Shown in pieces: positions 9,116-18,631 of a DNA stretch of 64,000 nucleotides (position 1 is its first letter; each line of letters starts with the position of its first letter). The translations under genes were made by a program, and so were the position numbers. The stretch lies in contig NZ_CP152412.1 in NCBI RefSeq assembly GCF_038957035.1, forward strand, positions 1,236,501-1,300,500. Direction: 5' to 3'. This stretch comes from Bradyrhizobium sp. B097 (GTDB lineage Bacteria; Pseudomonadota; Alphaproteobacteria; Rhizobiales; Xanthobacteraceae). The notes beneath the pieces were generated by a model. The model did not search any database. It saw only the letters and a list, made by a program, of their open reading frames with translations, and was not told the DNA's origin.

Positions 9116-10291
9116 CTATTCCGCCGGCTTCGCGGCCGCCGGCGCCTGCGCCTGCGCGGCCGCGGGCGGCTTCGGCGCCTTGTCGACCTTCTTCGACCAG
9201 GAGCGGTAATAGGCGAGCACGGTCATCAGCACGATGCCGATCGCGCTGACCAGGATCTGCATCCAGAGGCTGCCCGAGACCTCGACCAGCACCACATGCG
9301 CGACCACGGCAAGGAACACGCCCGAGCAGAACACCTCGAGCGACTGCTGGCCGCATTTGATGATCGGCCGGAATATCGGCCATTCATATCCGGGCCATTC
9401 GCGCGGCAGGAAGCGCGTGACGAAGAAGGCCAGCACCACGAAGTGAAGCACGCGATAGGGCGCGAGGTTGGTCTTGTCGTTCGGGTTGAAGGCGTCATAG
9501 AGCCAGGCCGGCATCGCCTGGCCCAGCTCCGGGAAACGGCCCGCCAGCGTCATGACCAGCGCGAACAACAGATAGGCGCCGCCGAGCCAGAGGAAGGCGC
9601 GCGAGCGGATGAATGTGATCGATTCGCTTGCGCCGCCGAGCGCGAACCAGCCGCCGAACACGAACAGGAACTGCCAGCAGAACGGGTTGAAGTACCATGA
9701 GCCGCCTGGATAGGCCGGCAGATTCCAGCCGAAATGGCGCGCGGCGAGATAGAGCAGGAACGAGGCCGCCAGCGTCAGATTGAGCTTCCGCAGCATCGCC
9801 CACAGTACCAGCGGATAGACCAGCATCAGCGCGATGTAGAGCGGCAGAACGTCCATGTTGACCGGCTTGAACGCCAGGATCAGGCCTTGATAGAGCGTCT
9901 CGGCCGGGTTCTGCATGAAGCCCGCGACGTTGAACTCGTTCTCCAGGTTGGGGTCGTGGTAGCGCTGGGCGAGATAGCCGATCTCGGCGATGTAGATCAC
10001 GAACAGCAGGACATGCGCGACGTAGATCTGCCAGGCCCGCTTGATCAGTCGGGTGGCGCCGATCACGGTCCCGCGCTCGAGCATCGTCCGCGCATAGACG
10101 AAGGATGCGGTGTAGCCGGAGATGAACACGAACAGATCGGCCGCGTCGCTGAAGCCGAAATTCTTCTGGGTGATCCAGTTCACCGCGTTGTTCGGGATGT
10201 GATCGAGATAGATCGCCCAGTTGGCGAAGCCGCGTAGCAGATCGAGGCGATAGTCGCGGCCACGCGGCGGCAGAACGGCCTTGACGTCCAT
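9116..10291 (-). CDS. opgC: OpgC-family membrane acyltransferase-like protein
   Basis: A 391-residue polytopic protein. The N-terminus DYRLDLLRGFANWAIYLDHI and SDAADLFVFISGYT match the OpgC family, which modifies osmoregulated periplasmic glucans (for example succinylation) in the inner membrane. About ten hydrophobic segments are visible, and the C-terminus is an Ala/Pro/Lys-rich cytoplasmic tail. The alaX-like gene follows after 11 bases. No glucan synthesis genes are in the window, so substrate assignment rests on the family alone. Confidence 0.88.
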   Translation of the reverse strand: MDVKAVLPPRGRDYRLDLLRGFANWAIYLDHIPNNAVNWITQKNFGFSDAADLFVFISGYTASFVYARTMLERGTVIGATRLIKRAWQIYVAHVLLFVIYIAEIGYLAQRYHDPNLENEFNVAGFMQNPAETLYQGLILAFKPVNMDVLPLYIALMLVYPLVLWAMLRKLNLTLAASFLLYLAARHFGWNLPAYPGGSWYFNPFCWQFLFVFGGWFALGGASESITFIRSRAFLWLGGAYLLFALVMTLAGRFPELGQAMPAWLYDAFNPNDKTNLAPYRVLHFVVLAFFVTRFLPREWPGYEWPIFRPIIKCGQQSLEVFCSGVFLAVVAHVVLVEVSGSLWMQILVSAIGIVLMTVLAYYRSWSKKVDKAPKPPAAAQAQAPAAAKPAE

Positions 10292-10523
10292 CGGTTCGCT
10301 CCCGTCCCCAGTGCCCGCGAGTCCAACCGCGGGTCGCCCATGGCGTCATACTAGAACAGGATTTCGACGGTTGTGTATTGGTTTTCTGGGAAAGGGATCG
10401 CCTCTGGGGCCGGCCAAAACAACGATGAATTTGGATCAAATCATGAGGGCCGCCGAAGCCAAGGCCGGGCATGACGCTTCCTGGTGTATGGGATGGGCAG
10501 TGCGTAGGATGGGGGAAGCGCAG

Positions 10524-11138
10524 CTAACGCTGAACAAACCCGTTGTGCAGCGTGGTGAACAGCGTCTTGCCCTTCTTCACCAGATCGTATTTGCGGCCGT
10601 ACAGCAGCCAGACCGCGGTCAAGTGACACATGCCGCCCATCATCAGCGACATCGCGGTGTAGGGATCGAGATTGCGGCGATAGGTGCCCGCGCGGATCGC
10701 CTGCTTGATCAGCTGCACATAGCGCAGCGCATATTTGTCGACCGCCTTCTTCACCCGCGGCTCGGCGGCAAGGACGCTTGGCCATATCTCCAGGAAGAAC
10801 ACGCGGCCCCAGCCCGGGTTGTCCTTGATGTACTGGAAGTTGGTCAGGAAGATGATGCGAAGCTGCTCGACGGGGTCGCCGCCCTTCACCAGCAGCGGTT
10901 CGGTTTTCTGATACAGCGCTTCGAAATTGCCTTCGGGCACATCGAGCACCAGCGCGCGCTTGTCCTCGAAATAGTCATAGATGCTGGAGAGCGGTACTTT
11001 CGCCAAGGCAGCGATCTCGGTGAGCGAGGTGCCGTCGATGCCCCTCTGGCCGAACAGCTTGGTCGCTGCCGAGAGGATCTGCTCGCGCCGGTCGCGGCTG
11101 CGTTGTTGCTTGAGCTTGAGCGTCGTCCCCGAAGCCAC
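10524..11138 (-). CDS. TetR-family transcriptional regulator
   Basis: A 204-residue regulator. The N-terminal helix-turn-helix reads REQILSAATKLFGQRGIDGTSLTEIAALAKVPLSSIYDYF when read across residues ~14-55; the remainder is an all-helical ligand domain. The start is taken as GTG 11138 with GGAGAAGGAC immediately upstream. The longer frame reads through a dispersed repeat (11151-11212) and is not credible. It lies 151 bases downstream of the acyl-CoA dehydrogenase on the same strand, which makes a fatty-acyl ligand plausible but unproven. Confidence 0.88.
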   Translation of the reverse strand: MASGTTLKLKQQRSRDRREQILSAATKLFGQRGIDGTSLTEIAALAKVPLSSIYDYFEDKRALVLDVPEGNFEALYQKTEPLLVKGGDPVEQLRIIFLTNFQYIKDNPGWGRVFFLEIWPSVLAAEPRVKKAVDKYALRYVQLIKQAIRAGTYRRNLDPYTAMSLMMGGMCHLTAVWLLYGRKYDLVKKGKTLFTTLHNGFVQR

Positions 11139-11150
11139 GTCCTTCTCCAA

Positions 11151-11212
11151 GAGCGTTTTCGAGCGAAGTGGATACCGGTTCGCGCAAAGAAAACGCGTCA
11201 GAATAAGAATCT
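11151..11212. repeat. Dispersed palindromic repeat, family A, copy 1
   Basis: About 62 bases of form GAGCGTTTTCGAGCGAAGTG ... CCGGTTCGCG ... GAAAACGCGTCA ... GAATC, shared with copies at 42191, 60921 and 62475. Here it sits between the acyl-CoA dehydrogenase stop and the tetR ribosome site, so it may form an RNA hairpin in that transcript. Confidence 0.85.
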
Positions 11213-11289
11213 TGCGTCGCGCAAAAACAGTAAGACAGCGGCAGTGGATCACCAAGAACTATTGCAACATGAAGTGGAAGAGGCGGTTG

Positions 11290-12462
11290 TCAGATTGGCG
11301 CGTTCCGCCGTTCATGGTTGCGGAACGCGTTGCGGGCGATGATCTGCCGCATGATCTCCGATGTGCCATCCAGAATGCGGACCACCCGCGTTTCCCGCCA
11401 GATGCGCTCGATCGGCAGGTCCCTGGAATAACCGGCACCACCGAACAGCTGCATGGTCATGTCGGCCAGCCGCTGCACCATGTCGGCGCCGGTATATTTG
11501 GACAGCGCCGCGGCGGCGGTGCGGGCGGCGGCGTCGCTCTGGTCATAACGCCAGGCCGCCTCATAGGCGACAAGGCGCGCGGCATGCAGCGCGCTCGCCA
11601 TGTCGGCAATCTGCCACTCGATGCCCTGGTGGTCGCGCAGCTTGCGTCCGAACGTTTCGCGCTCCGAGACATGTTCGAGCGCGTAGTCCAGCAGCTGGCT
11701 CGCTGCGCCGACGCAATAGGCACCCCAATGCGTGCGCCCGGCATCCAGGCACCGCATCGCGATGGCGAATCCTCCACCCTCCTGGCCGAGCAGGTTTTCG
11801 CGCGGAACGCGGCAGCCCTCGAAGATCACCTCGGCATGATCAGAGCCGCGGCCGGCGGCCATCTCGACCAGGCGGCCGATGGAGATGCCCGGCGTCTTCG
11901 CGTCCACGATAAACGCCGCGATGCCCTTCGCGCCGGCGGAAGGGTCGAGCGTGGCGAACACCGTAAAGACGCCGGCGACCGGCGCATTGGTGATGTAGGT
12001 CTTGCGGCCGTCGAGCACGTAATGATCGCCGTCCCGCCGCGCCCTGGTCTGGATGCGGGCGACATCCGATCCGGTGTTCGGCTCGGTCAGCGCGAAGGCG
12101 CCGATCATCCGCCCACTGGCGAGCTCGGGCAGATACCGGTCGCGAACCGCAGGCAGCGCGAAGAACTCGATCGCCTTCGAGCCGATATGAACATTCACCC
12201 CGCTCAGATAGTAGAAGGCGGTGTGCGCCTTGGCGAGCTCCTCGATCGCAAGGCAGCTGCCGAGCATCGAGAGGCCGAGCCCGCCGAATTGCCTGGGCGT
12301 GTTGGTGCCGAACAATCCCATCCTGCGCAGGCCGGCCATCGCGCTCTCCGGCACCTCGCCGGTTGCCTCGATCGCGGCATCGTGGGGCTTGAGCTCGCTG
12401 CGCACGAAGTCGCGCACCCGGCCTTGCAGAACGCGGAGGTCGTCGGGAAGCTCGAAATGCAT
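11290..12462 (-). CDS. Acyl-CoA dehydrogenase
   Basis: A 390-residue FAD flavoprotein that oxidises acyl-CoA to trans-2-enoyl-CoA. Motifs: FALTEPNTGSDVA near 125-137 (FAD/substrate contact), YITNAPVAG near 160, FGRKLRDHQGIEWQIADM near 265-282, and RILDGTSEIMR near 365-375. At the place where many members have the catalytic Glu (YEGT) this one has Asp (LDGT). The start MHFELPDDLRVLQ at 12462 fits the family length; ATG 12525 (MLTPPEWRR) would add 21 residues, and neither has a strong ribosome site. A TetR gene lies downstream. Confidence 0.9.
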   Translation of the reverse strand: MHFELPDDLRVLQGRVRDFVRSELKPHDAAIEATGEVPESAMAGLRRMGLFGTNTPRQFGGLGLSMLGSCLAIEELAKAHTAFYYLSGVNVHIGSKAIEFFALPAVRDRYLPELASGRMIGAFALTEPNTGSDVARIQTRARRDGDHYVLDGRKTYITNAPVAGVFTVFATLDPSAGAKGIAAFIVDAKTPGISIGRLVEMAAGRGSDHAEVIFEGCRVPRENLLGQEGGGFAIAMRCLDAGRTHWGAYCVGAASQLLDYALEHVSERETFGRKLRDHQGIEWQIADMASALHAARLVAYEAAWRYDQSDAAARTAAAALSKYTGADMVQRLADMTMQLFGGAGYSRDLPIERIWRETRVVRILDGTSEIMRQIIARNAFRNHERRNAPI

Positions 12463-12688
12463 GGCGGGCTCATATTTCGAATAATCTTCGAAAAATGTGC
12501 GCCGCCATTCCGGCGGTGTCAACATTTTGCAGGAGCGCCGGCGAACGAGGCGGTGTGAGCAGGGTACCGGGTGGGAGCGGCCGGGAAGGGCGGAATTCCG
12601 TCCCCGATGGTTTCCGCCGCAAGTTTGTCCATTTCTTGCGCGATAAAACCACGAGTTGTGAGTACGCAATTTGTCACTGGGGGAAGAA

Positions 12689-13789
12689 ATGACGCTGCAC
12701 TCGCTTCGATCGGCTCGTTCCGTACGCATCATCGTTGGCCTTGCCGCAGCCCTCGTGATCGGGCTCGCGTCGCCGGCCATCGCCCAGCAGTCGCCCGCCG
12801 GCGGCGCGCTGGCCCGCGTGCTCGTACTCGGCACCGGCGGCACCATCGCGGGCCAGGCCAATGCACGCGCCGGCAATGCCTATGATTCGGGCAAGGTCAG
12901 CGCGGCGAACCTGATCGCCGCCATTCCGGGGATCGACAAGCTCGCCCAGATCTCGGCCGAGCAGATCTCGTCGATCGGCTCGCAGGACATGAATGACAAG
13001 GTCTGGTTCGATCTCGTCAAGCGCATCCGCACCGCGATCGACAACAAGGAAGTCGACGGCGTCGTCATCACGCATGGCACCGACACGATGGAGGAGACGG
13101 CGTTCTTCCTGCAAAACGTGCTGGATACCGACATGCCGGTCGTGCTGGTCGGATCGATGCGGCCATCCACTGCGATCGGGGCTGATGGTCCGGCCAATCT
13201 GTACGAGGCGATGCGGGTCGCATCGGCGCCGGAATCTCGCGGCCGCGGCGTGCTCGTGGTGCTCAACGACACCATCCATGCCGCGCGCTGGGTGCAGAAG
13301 ACCAATACCACCAGCGTCGAGACGTTCCGTTCCCCGGATGCCGGTCCGGTCGGTTATGTCGACACCGGCTCGCTGCGCTTTCTGCAACCGGCCGCACCGG
13401 TCAAAACTGCCAAGCTGAAGCTGCCGGACGCGCCGCCCTTGCCGCGGGTCGACATCATCTATTCGCACGCCAACATGGATGCCGCGGAGGTCGAGGATGC
13501 GGTCAAGCGCGGCGCCAAGGGCATCGTGCTGGCCGGCGTCGGTGACGGCAATTCATCGAAGGGCGCGATCGATGCGCTGGCGGCCGCGGCGAAGCAGGGT
13601 GTCATGGTGGTGCGTTCGACCCGCGTCGGCTCGGGCTATGTCAACCGCAACGTCGAGGTCGAGGACGACAAGCTCGGCTTTGCGGTCGCGCTCGATCTCA
13701 ATCCGCAGAAGGCGCGCGTGCTACTCCAGCTCCTGATCGCCAACGGCGTCACCGAGTCCGCGGCGGTTCAACAGGCGTTCGCGCGGTAG
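12689..13789 (+). CDS. Type II (exported) L-asparaginase
   Basis: A 366-residue asparaginase/glutaminase. The Sec signal peptide spans ~1-30 with the cleavage region SPAIAQQ, placing the enzyme in the periplasm. Both catalytic threonine motifs are present: LGTGGTIAG (near 46-54) and THGTDTMEE (near 128-136). SMRPSTAIGADGP carries the family Ser/Asp region. ATG 12689 is chosen because GGGGGAAGAA precedes it; an in-frame TTG 18 bases upstream is weaker. Its 3' end overlaps the convergent ECF sigma gene by 22 bases. Confidence 0.92.
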   Translation: MTLHSLRSARSVRIIVGLAAALVIGLASPAIAQQSPAGGALARVLVLGTGGTIAGQANARAGNAYDSGKVSAANLIAAIPGIDKLAQISAEQISSIGSQDMNDKVWFDLVKRIRTAIDNKEVDGVVITHGTDTMEETAFFLQNVLDTDMPVVLVGSMRPSTAIGADGPANLYEAMRVASAPESRGRGVLVVLNDTIHAARWVQKTNTTSVETFRSPDAGPVGYVDTGSLRFLQPAAPVKTAKLKLPDAPPLPRVDIIYSHANMDAAEVEDAVKRGAKGIVLAGVGDGNSSKGAIDALAAAAKQGVMVVRSTRVGSGYVNRNVEVEDDKLGFAVALDLNPQKARVLLQLLIANGVTESAAVQQAFAR

Positions 13790-14334
13790 ATCGTGGGTTT
13801 CGATGTGCCGCTTGCAGGGCTCGCCTCCGGCGCCGCCCTGGTCGCTGCTCGCCGCGCTGCGAGCAGCAGGCCGCGGGCCTCCGCGATGCGCGCCATCACA
13901 GTGGTGACGGGAACGCCGGTCACCTCAGCGATCTCCTTGTAGGAGAGATCGATCATTTCGCGCAGGGTGATGACCTCGCCGAGCGGTGCGGGCAGGTCGT
14001 CGACGAGTTGCCGGATCGTCGGCGAGGCGCGCCGGCTGGACTTTTCCTTGGTGCCGGCATCGTCCGTCGGCGAGCCGCGGCGGACCAGCATCTCGCCGAG
14101 TTTTTCCTGGCAGACGGTTTTGAGGATCGCGAGCAGCCACGGCCTGACGGCGGTGCCGCGAAAGCCGTCGAACTGGCGCTGTGCGTGCAGATAGCAATCC
14201 TGCACGGCCTGTTCGGCGTCCGCCTCGGTTCCCATCAGCACCTTTGCGAACGCATAGGCATCGTCGAGCCATGGCAGCGCGGCGTCACGAAACTGCTGCG
14301 CCGTTTTATTCCCGGCTTTCGCGCTTCGCATCAT
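13768..14334 (-). CDS. ECF-type RNA polymerase sigma factor
   Basis: A 188-residue sigma-70 family protein with only regions 2 and 4. Region 2 is ALPWLDDAYAFAKVLMGTEADAEQAVQD with FRGTAVRPWLLAI (residues ~15-75). Region 4 is APLGEVITLREMIDLSYKEI followed by a helix-turn-helix TGVPVTTVMARIAEARG (~125-165). The MMRSAKAGN start at 14334 is used; the 60 extra codons upstream overlap the divergent AraC promoter region. No anti-sigma gene is adjacent, so its control is unknown. It overlaps the asparaginase 3' end by 22 bases. Confidence 0.88.
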   Translation of the reverse strand: MMRSAKAGNKTAQQFRDAALPWLDDAYAFAKVLMGTEADAEQAVQDCYLHAQRQFDGFRGTAVRPWLLAILKTVCQEKLGEMLVRRGSPTDDAGTKEKSSRRASPTIRQLVDDLPAPLGEVITLREMIDLSYKEIAEVTGVPVTTVMARIAEARGLLLAARRAATRAAPEASPASGTSKPTIYRANAC

Positions 14335-14519
14335 AGGGTTGCATCTCGTGAATAGCTTTACCGTCAATCGGCGGAGTGGTATCAGGCTCCCCGCCGGAGT
14401 CGTGGACCGTCGCGCCAAGCGTAGGGACAGGAACGACATGCGTGTGACATGCGCATATCGGGCAGCAGGCGATCGATCGAGCCAGCGTCGAGGTCGATCG
14501 GGCGTTCGGAGCACGGATC

Positions 14520-15500
14520 ATGTCCGAGACACAGGTGCCCAACCGCTTCTCGATCTTCCATCACGGGCTGGCGAAAGGGCCGGCCTATGAGGCTTGGCGC
14601 GAGGGCATTTGCCGCGGCTTCTGCCGGCTCGACGTCGGACCGACCGACGACAACCGCATCGATTGTCATAACGAGTTCACACTGCTGCATACGGTCGCGA
14701 TCGCGACGCCGCGCGGCGGCTCGGCCCGTTTTGCCCGCACCCGCGCGCTTCTGAGCGACGGCTGCGACGATCTCGTCCTGATCTTCGCGACGCGCGGCGC
14801 GGTGCAAGTCACACAGGGCAGCAAGGCGATCGAGCTTAAGCGCGGCCAGATGTGCCTCACCGAAATGAATGTCGTCGGCACCGCCGATCTCACCCAGTCC
14901 GGCAGCTTTACGACAACGCGGTTTCCGCGGCGCCTCTTGCTCCAGGTCGCCCCCATGGCCGAGACCCAGCTGGCGCGGACGCTTGGGCGGGAGCCGGCCT
15001 TGAGCGCGATGATCGAGCGCTATTCGACGCTCTGCACCGAACTCGCCGGCGATCTGGATGTGCCGGGACAGCAGGCGGCGGCGCATCATCTGGCCGACCT
15101 GGTCGGCCTCGTGCTCGGCAGCAGTGCCGAGACAAAGGAATTGGCCGCGCGCGATGGCGTGGCGAAGGCGCGGCTCGATCTGATGAAGGCCGATGTCCTG
15201 AAGAATCTCGACAATGGCAGGCTCACGATCGAGGCCATAGCGAGGGCGAATGCGCTGAGCACGCGCCAGGCGCAACGCCTGTTCGCGTCCGAAGGGACCA
15301 CGTTCTCGGAATATGTCCTCGAGCAGCGCCTGCTGCTGGCGCGCCGGCTGCTGCTGCACGCGCAGGGCGCCGGCCGCAAGGTCAGCGACATCGCCTATAC
15401 GGTCGGCTTCAACGACCTGTCCTATTTCCACCGCGCGTTCCGCCGCAAGTTCGGCGCAGCGCCAGCGGAGATGCAGATGGAACTGGGGCGCCGGCATTGA
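14520..15500 (+). CDS. AraC-family transcriptional regulator
   Basis: A 326-residue protein. The N-terminal ~200 residues resemble an AraC_binding_2 sensing domain (DLVLIFATRGAVQVTQGSKA). The C-terminal ~100 residues are the double helix-turn-helix: LTIEAIARANALSTRQAQRLF and VSDIAYTVGFNDLSYFHRAF, the latter the AraC signature. It is divergent from the ECF sigma gene, with 185 bases between the starts. The effector and targets are not evident. Confidence 0.92.
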   Translation: MSETQVPNRFSIFHHGLAKGPAYEAWREGICRGFCRLDVGPTDDNRIDCHNEFTLLHTVAIATPRGGSARFARTRALLSDGCDDLVLIFATRGAVQVTQGSKAIELKRGQMCLTEMNVVGTADLTQSGSFTTTRFPRRLLLQVAPMAETQLARTLGREPALSAMIERYSTLCTELAGDLDVPGQQAAAHHLADLVGLVLGSSAETKELAARDGVAKARLDLMKADVLKNLDNGRLTIEAIARANALSTRQAQRLFASEGTTFSEYVLEQRLLLARRLLLHAQGAGRKVSDIAYTVGFNDLSYFHRAFRRKFGAAPAEMQMELGRRH

Positions 15501-15560
15501 ACGCGTTGCGTGGCTGACGTAGATCAGGGGATCAGCTTCACCCCAACGCGTGTGCTCTCA

Positions 15561-16367
15561 ATGCCTCTCTGGACCTGCGAACAATGCGGCGCGCAATTTC
15601 CCGAAACCGCGGCGCCGCCTTCGTCCTGTCCGATCTGCGAGGACGAGCGGCAATATGTGAACTGGAACGGGCAAGCCTGGCTGACGCGCGAGGAGCTCGC
15701 CGAGCGGCACCGGCTGGTCTGGCGCGACGATCTCGGGCTGGTTGGATTGGCGCTCGAGCCGTCCTTTGCGATCGGGCAGCGCGCGCTGCTGGTGCCTGAC
15801 AACGGCGGCTGCGTGATGTGGGACTGCGTGCCGCTGGCCACGGAGGAGGCGATCGCGCATGTCAGGTCGCTCGGCGGCCTGAAGGCGATCGCGATCTCGC
15901 ACCCGCATTACTATGGCGCGGTCGCCGACTGGAGCGCGGCGTTCGACGACGCGCCGGTCTATCTGCACGGCGACGATGAGCAATGGGTGACGCGGCCTTA
16001 CTCGTCGATCGTGCCGTGGCAGGGCGACAGCCATCGCATCTCCGAAGACATTCTCCTGCTGCGCGGCGGCGGCCATTTCGCCGGCGCCACCATGCTGCAT
16101 TGGCGCAAGGGGGCGGACGGACGCGGTGCGCTCCTGACCGGCGACATCGCGATGGTGGCGATGGACCGCCGCTCGGTTAGCTTCATGTATTCCTATCCGA
16201 ACTACATCCCGCTCAACGCGTCCGCGGTCCGCCGCATCGCGCGCACGGTCGAGCCGCTGGCGTATGATCGGATCTACGGCGCCTGGTGGGGCAAGAACAT
16301 CGCAACCGACGCCAGGGCGGCGTTCGACCGTTCGGTCGCGCGCTATCTCGCCGCGATCTCGGACTGA
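15561..16367 (+). CDS. Metallo-beta-lactamase-fold hydrolase with N-terminal zinc ribbon
   Basis: A 268-residue protein. The N-terminus has two CxxC pairs (CEQC and CPIC, residues ~6-33), a zinc ribbon. The body resembles an MBL fold: [13 protein letters not shown] near 110-122 in place of the HxHxDH motif, [13 protein letters not shown] near 170, and LLTGDIAMV near 190. The substitution of the canonical HxHxDH makes metal content and activity uncertain. ATG 15561 (MPLWTCEQC) is preferred over 15510 since residues before it look non-conserved; no strong ribosome site decides it. Confidence 0.82.
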   Translation: MPLWTCEQCGAQFPETAAPPSSCPICEDERQYVNWNGQAWLTREELAERHRLVWRDDLGLVGLALEPSFAIGQRALLVPDNGGCVMWDCVPLATEEAIAHVRSLGGLKAIAISHPHYYGAVADWSAAFDDAPVYLHGDDEQWVTRPYSSIVPWQGDSHRISEDILLLRGGGHFAGATMLHWRKGADGRGALLTGDIAMVAMDRRSVSFMYSYPNYIPLNASAVRRIARTVEPLAYDRIYGAWWGKNIATDARAAFDRSVARYLAAISD

Positions 16368-16385
16368 CGGTTCCCGGCCGCTCGT

Positions 16386-16414
16386 CTTGCCAGGCGGCGC
16401 GATCGCGCTATATC
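16386..16414 (+). promoter_or_regulatory. Possible heat-shock (RpoH) promoter of htpG
   Basis: CTTGCC at 16386-16391 and CTATAT at 16408-16413 are separated by 16 bases, resembling the alphaproteobacterial sigma-32 consensus (CTTGAA-like, about 17 bases, CCTATNT-like). It lies 40 bases before the htpG start. Prediction by eye only. Confidence 0.4.
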
Positions 16415-16453
16415 AGGGCTTTCCCGCCACTTACCGTTTGTCCGAGTTTCTGC

Positions 16454-18319
16454 ATGACCACAACTGCCGCCGCCGAATCCCAGCCGTTCCAGGCCGAGGT
16501 TGCCGAATTGCTGCACCTGATGGTGCATTCGGTTTATTCCGAGACCGATATCTTCCTGCGCGAGCTGATCTCGAACGCATCCGACGCCTGCGACAAGTTG
16601 CGCTATGAGGCGATCGCCAATCCCGGCCTGATCACCGACGGCACGCCGCCTGAAATCAGGATCGTCCCGAACAAGGCGGCCGATACGCTGTCCGTGGTCG
16701 ATACCGGCATCGGCATGGAGCGGGCCGAGCTGATCGACAATCTCGGCACCATCGCGCGCTCCGGCACCAAATCGTTCCTGTCGAAGCTGACCGAGGCCAA
16801 GGACGGCGCCAACCTGATCGGCCAGTTCGGCGTCGGCTTCTATGCCGCCTTCATGGTCGCCGATAAGATCGTCGTCACCAGCCGCCGCGCCGGCAGCGAT
16901 GAAGTGTGGGTGTGGACGTCGGAAGGCGGCAGCGGCTTCGAGATCGCGCCGGCGAGCGAGGAGGCCGCCCAGCGCGTTACGCGCGGCACCGAGATCGTGC
17001 TGCACCTGAAGAAGGACGTCGCCAAATATCTCGAGGCTTACGAGATCGAGCGCATCGTCCGCGAATATTCCGACAACATCCAGTTTCCGATCCTCCTGGT
17101 GCCGGAGGAGGGCGAGCCGCGCCAGATCAACTCGGCGAGTGCGCTGTGGCAGCGCTCGAAATCCGAGCTGACGCCTGAAGACTACGCGCAGGCCTACAAG
17201 CAGATCGCGGGCGCGTTCGACGAGCCGGCGATGACGCTGCATTATCGTGCCGAGGGCCGGCAGTCCTATGCCGTGCTGCTGTTCGCGCCGTCGCAGAAGC
17301 CGTTCGACCTGTTCCAAGTCGAGCGCAAGGGCAAGGTCAAGCTCTATGTCCGCCGCGTCTTCATCGCCGACGATGCCGAGCTGCTGCCCGCGTACTTGCG
17401 CTTCATCCGTGGCGTGATCGATAGCGAGGACCTGCCGCTCAACATCTCGCGCGAGATGCTGCAGAACAATCCGCAGCTCGCGCAGATCCGCAAGGCCGTC
17501 ACCAGCCGCGTGATCGGCGAGCTGGAGCAGCTCGGCGAGAAAGAGCCGGAGACCTTCACCAAGGTCTGGGACGCGTTCGGCCCGGTCATCAAGGAAGGCC
17601 TGTGGGAGGATTTCGAGCGCCGCGAGAAGCTCCTGGCGCTGGCGCGCTTCACCACGACGTCGGGCGAGAAGCGCTCGCTGAAGCAAATTGTCGACGACTT
17701 CAAGCCGAACCAGACCGAGATCTATTATCTGGTCGGCGACAGCGTCGAGCGGCTGAAGTCGAACCCGAAGCTGGAATCGGCGCGCGCGCGTGGCATCGAG
17801 GTGCTGCTGCTGACCGATCCCGTCGACGCGTTCTGGACCTCGGCGCCGCTCGAGTTCGGCGGCAAGCCGCTGAAGTCGCTGAGCCAGGGCGATGTCGATT
17901 TCGGCCTGATCCCGCTCGTCGACGACAAGGCGGACGAGAAGAGGGACGAGCCGGAGGCCGATGCCGCGACCACGATCGCCGTGATCAAGGATGCGCTCGG
18001 CGAGCGCGTCTCCGACGTCCGCGCCTCGCAGCGGCTGACCGCGAGCGCGTCGTGCCTCGTCGCCGGCGGTGACGCGCGCGACCGCGCGCTGGAGCGGCTG
18101 CTCGCCCAGCAGAACCGCGGCGAGATCACCAAGCCGATCCTCGAGATCAATTTGCGCCATCCGCTGGTTGCCGCGCTCGCGACCGACACCGCGCAGGCGA
18201 AAGATCTGTCGCTGTTGCTGTTCGAGCAGGCGCAGATCCTCGACGGCGAGATGCCCGACGATCCGGCCGCCTTCGCCAGCCGCCTGAACCAGCTCGTGCT
18301 GCGGGGCTTGGGGAAGTAG
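16454..18319 (+). CDS. htpG: HtpG, Hsp90-family chaperone
   Basis: A 621-residue cytosolic ATP-dependent chaperone. The N-terminal GHKL ATPase is intact: [15 protein letters not shown] near 36-50 with the catalytic Glu, DTGIGM near 83-88, [11 protein letters not shown] near 99-109 and [11 protein letters not shown] near 122-132. Middle-domain signature LYVRRVFI and [10 protein letters not shown] follow, then a C-terminal dimerisation domain without MEEVD, as in bacteria. ATG 16454 ([12 protein letters not shown]) is chosen over an upstream extension of 56 codons that overlaps the previous gene. A long antisense frame here is a shadow. Confidence 0.97.
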   Translation: MTTTAAAESQPFQAEVAELLHLMVHSVYSETDIFLRELISNASDACDKLRYEAIANPGLITDGTPPEIRIVPNKAADTLSVVDTGIGMERAELIDNLGTIARSGTKSFLSKLTEAKDGANLIGQFGVGFYAAFMVADKIVVTSRRAGSDEVWVWTSEGGSGFEIAPASEEAAQRVTRGTEIVLHLKKDVAKYLEAYEIERIVREYSDNIQFPILLVPEEGEPRQINSASALWQRSKSELTPEDYAQAYKQIAGAFDEPAMTLHYRAEGRQSYAVLLFAPSQKPFDLFQVERKGKVKLYVRRVFIADDAELLPAYLRFIRGVIDSEDLPLNISREMLQNNPQLAQIRKAVTSRVIGELEQLGEKEPETFTKVWDAFGPVIKEGLWEDFERREKLLALARFTTTSGEKRSLKQIVDDFKPNQTEIYYLVGDSVERLKSNPKLESARARGIEVLLLTDPVDAFWTSAPLEFGGKPLKSLSQGDVDFGLIPLVDDKADEKRDEPEADAATTIAVIKDALGERVSDVRASQRLTASASCLVAGGDARDRALERLLAQQNRGEITKPILEINLRHPLVAALATDTAQAKDLSLLLFEQAQILDGEMPDDPAAFASRLNQLVLRGLGK

Positions 18320-18348
18320 GGCGCTCCAGCCGGGCTAAGCAGTAAATC

Positions 18349-18459
18349 CGTCATCCTGAGGCGCGAGCGGAGCGAGCCTCGAAGGATGCACGGCCGAGCT
18401 GCTGCAGCGGGGCCGTGCATGCTTCGAGACGGCCGCTGCGCGGCCTCCTCAGCATGAAG
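18349..18459. repeat. Dispersed inverted repeat, family C, copy 1
   Basis: Outer arms of form GTCATCCTGAGG ... GAGCGAGCCTCGAAGGATG and CTTCGAGAC ... GCGCGGCCTCCTCAG. A second copy lies at 19935-20075. It occupies the htpG - COG0523 gap and likely folds into a long hairpin in RNA. Confidence 0.8.
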
Positions 18460-18472
18460 GGACTGGCAGTTC

Positions 18473-18557
18473 GTAGCCCGGATGGAGCGCAGCGCAATCC
18501 GGGGCACTTCAACCGCCGAGGAACATCCCGGATTTCGCTGCGCTTCATCCGGGCTAC
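18473..18557. repeat. Dispersed inverted repeat, family D
   Basis: Arms GTAGCCCGGATGGAGCGCAG and CTGCGCTTCATCCGGGCTAC flank about 45 bases. It is a second, unrelated repeat type placed directly after the family C copy, leaving no coding space in this gap. Confidence 0.8.
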
Positions 18558-18602
18558 GGTTTCGCAGACAGACAAACGATGCGGCGCGCCGCACACCGGC
18601 GC

Positions 18603-18631
18603 TTGACACGTCTGCGTCCTAATGATGTTAT
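18603..18631 (+). promoter_or_regulatory. Probable sigma-70 promoter of the COG0523 gene
   Basis: A perfect TTGACA at 18603-18608 is followed after 17 bases by TGTTAT at 18626-18631 (4 of 6 to TATAAT). The -10 overlaps the Zur-box-like palindrome at 18627-18644, so a bound repressor would block polymerase. The promoter is about 65 bases before the chosen start codon. Confidence 0.6.

Noticed and set aside
10292..10523. Small gene between opgC and tetR
   Set aside because: Open frames here lack a ribosome site and any coding-like pattern; the segment appears to be leader and trailer sequence.
14382..15497. 371-residue minus-strand frame opposite the AraC gene
   Set aside because: The AraC gene on the plus strand has clear helix-turn-helix motifs; the antisense frame has none.
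16343..18160. 605-residue antisense frame opposite htpG
   Set aside because: Same reason: it is a compositional shadow of a well-recognised gene.
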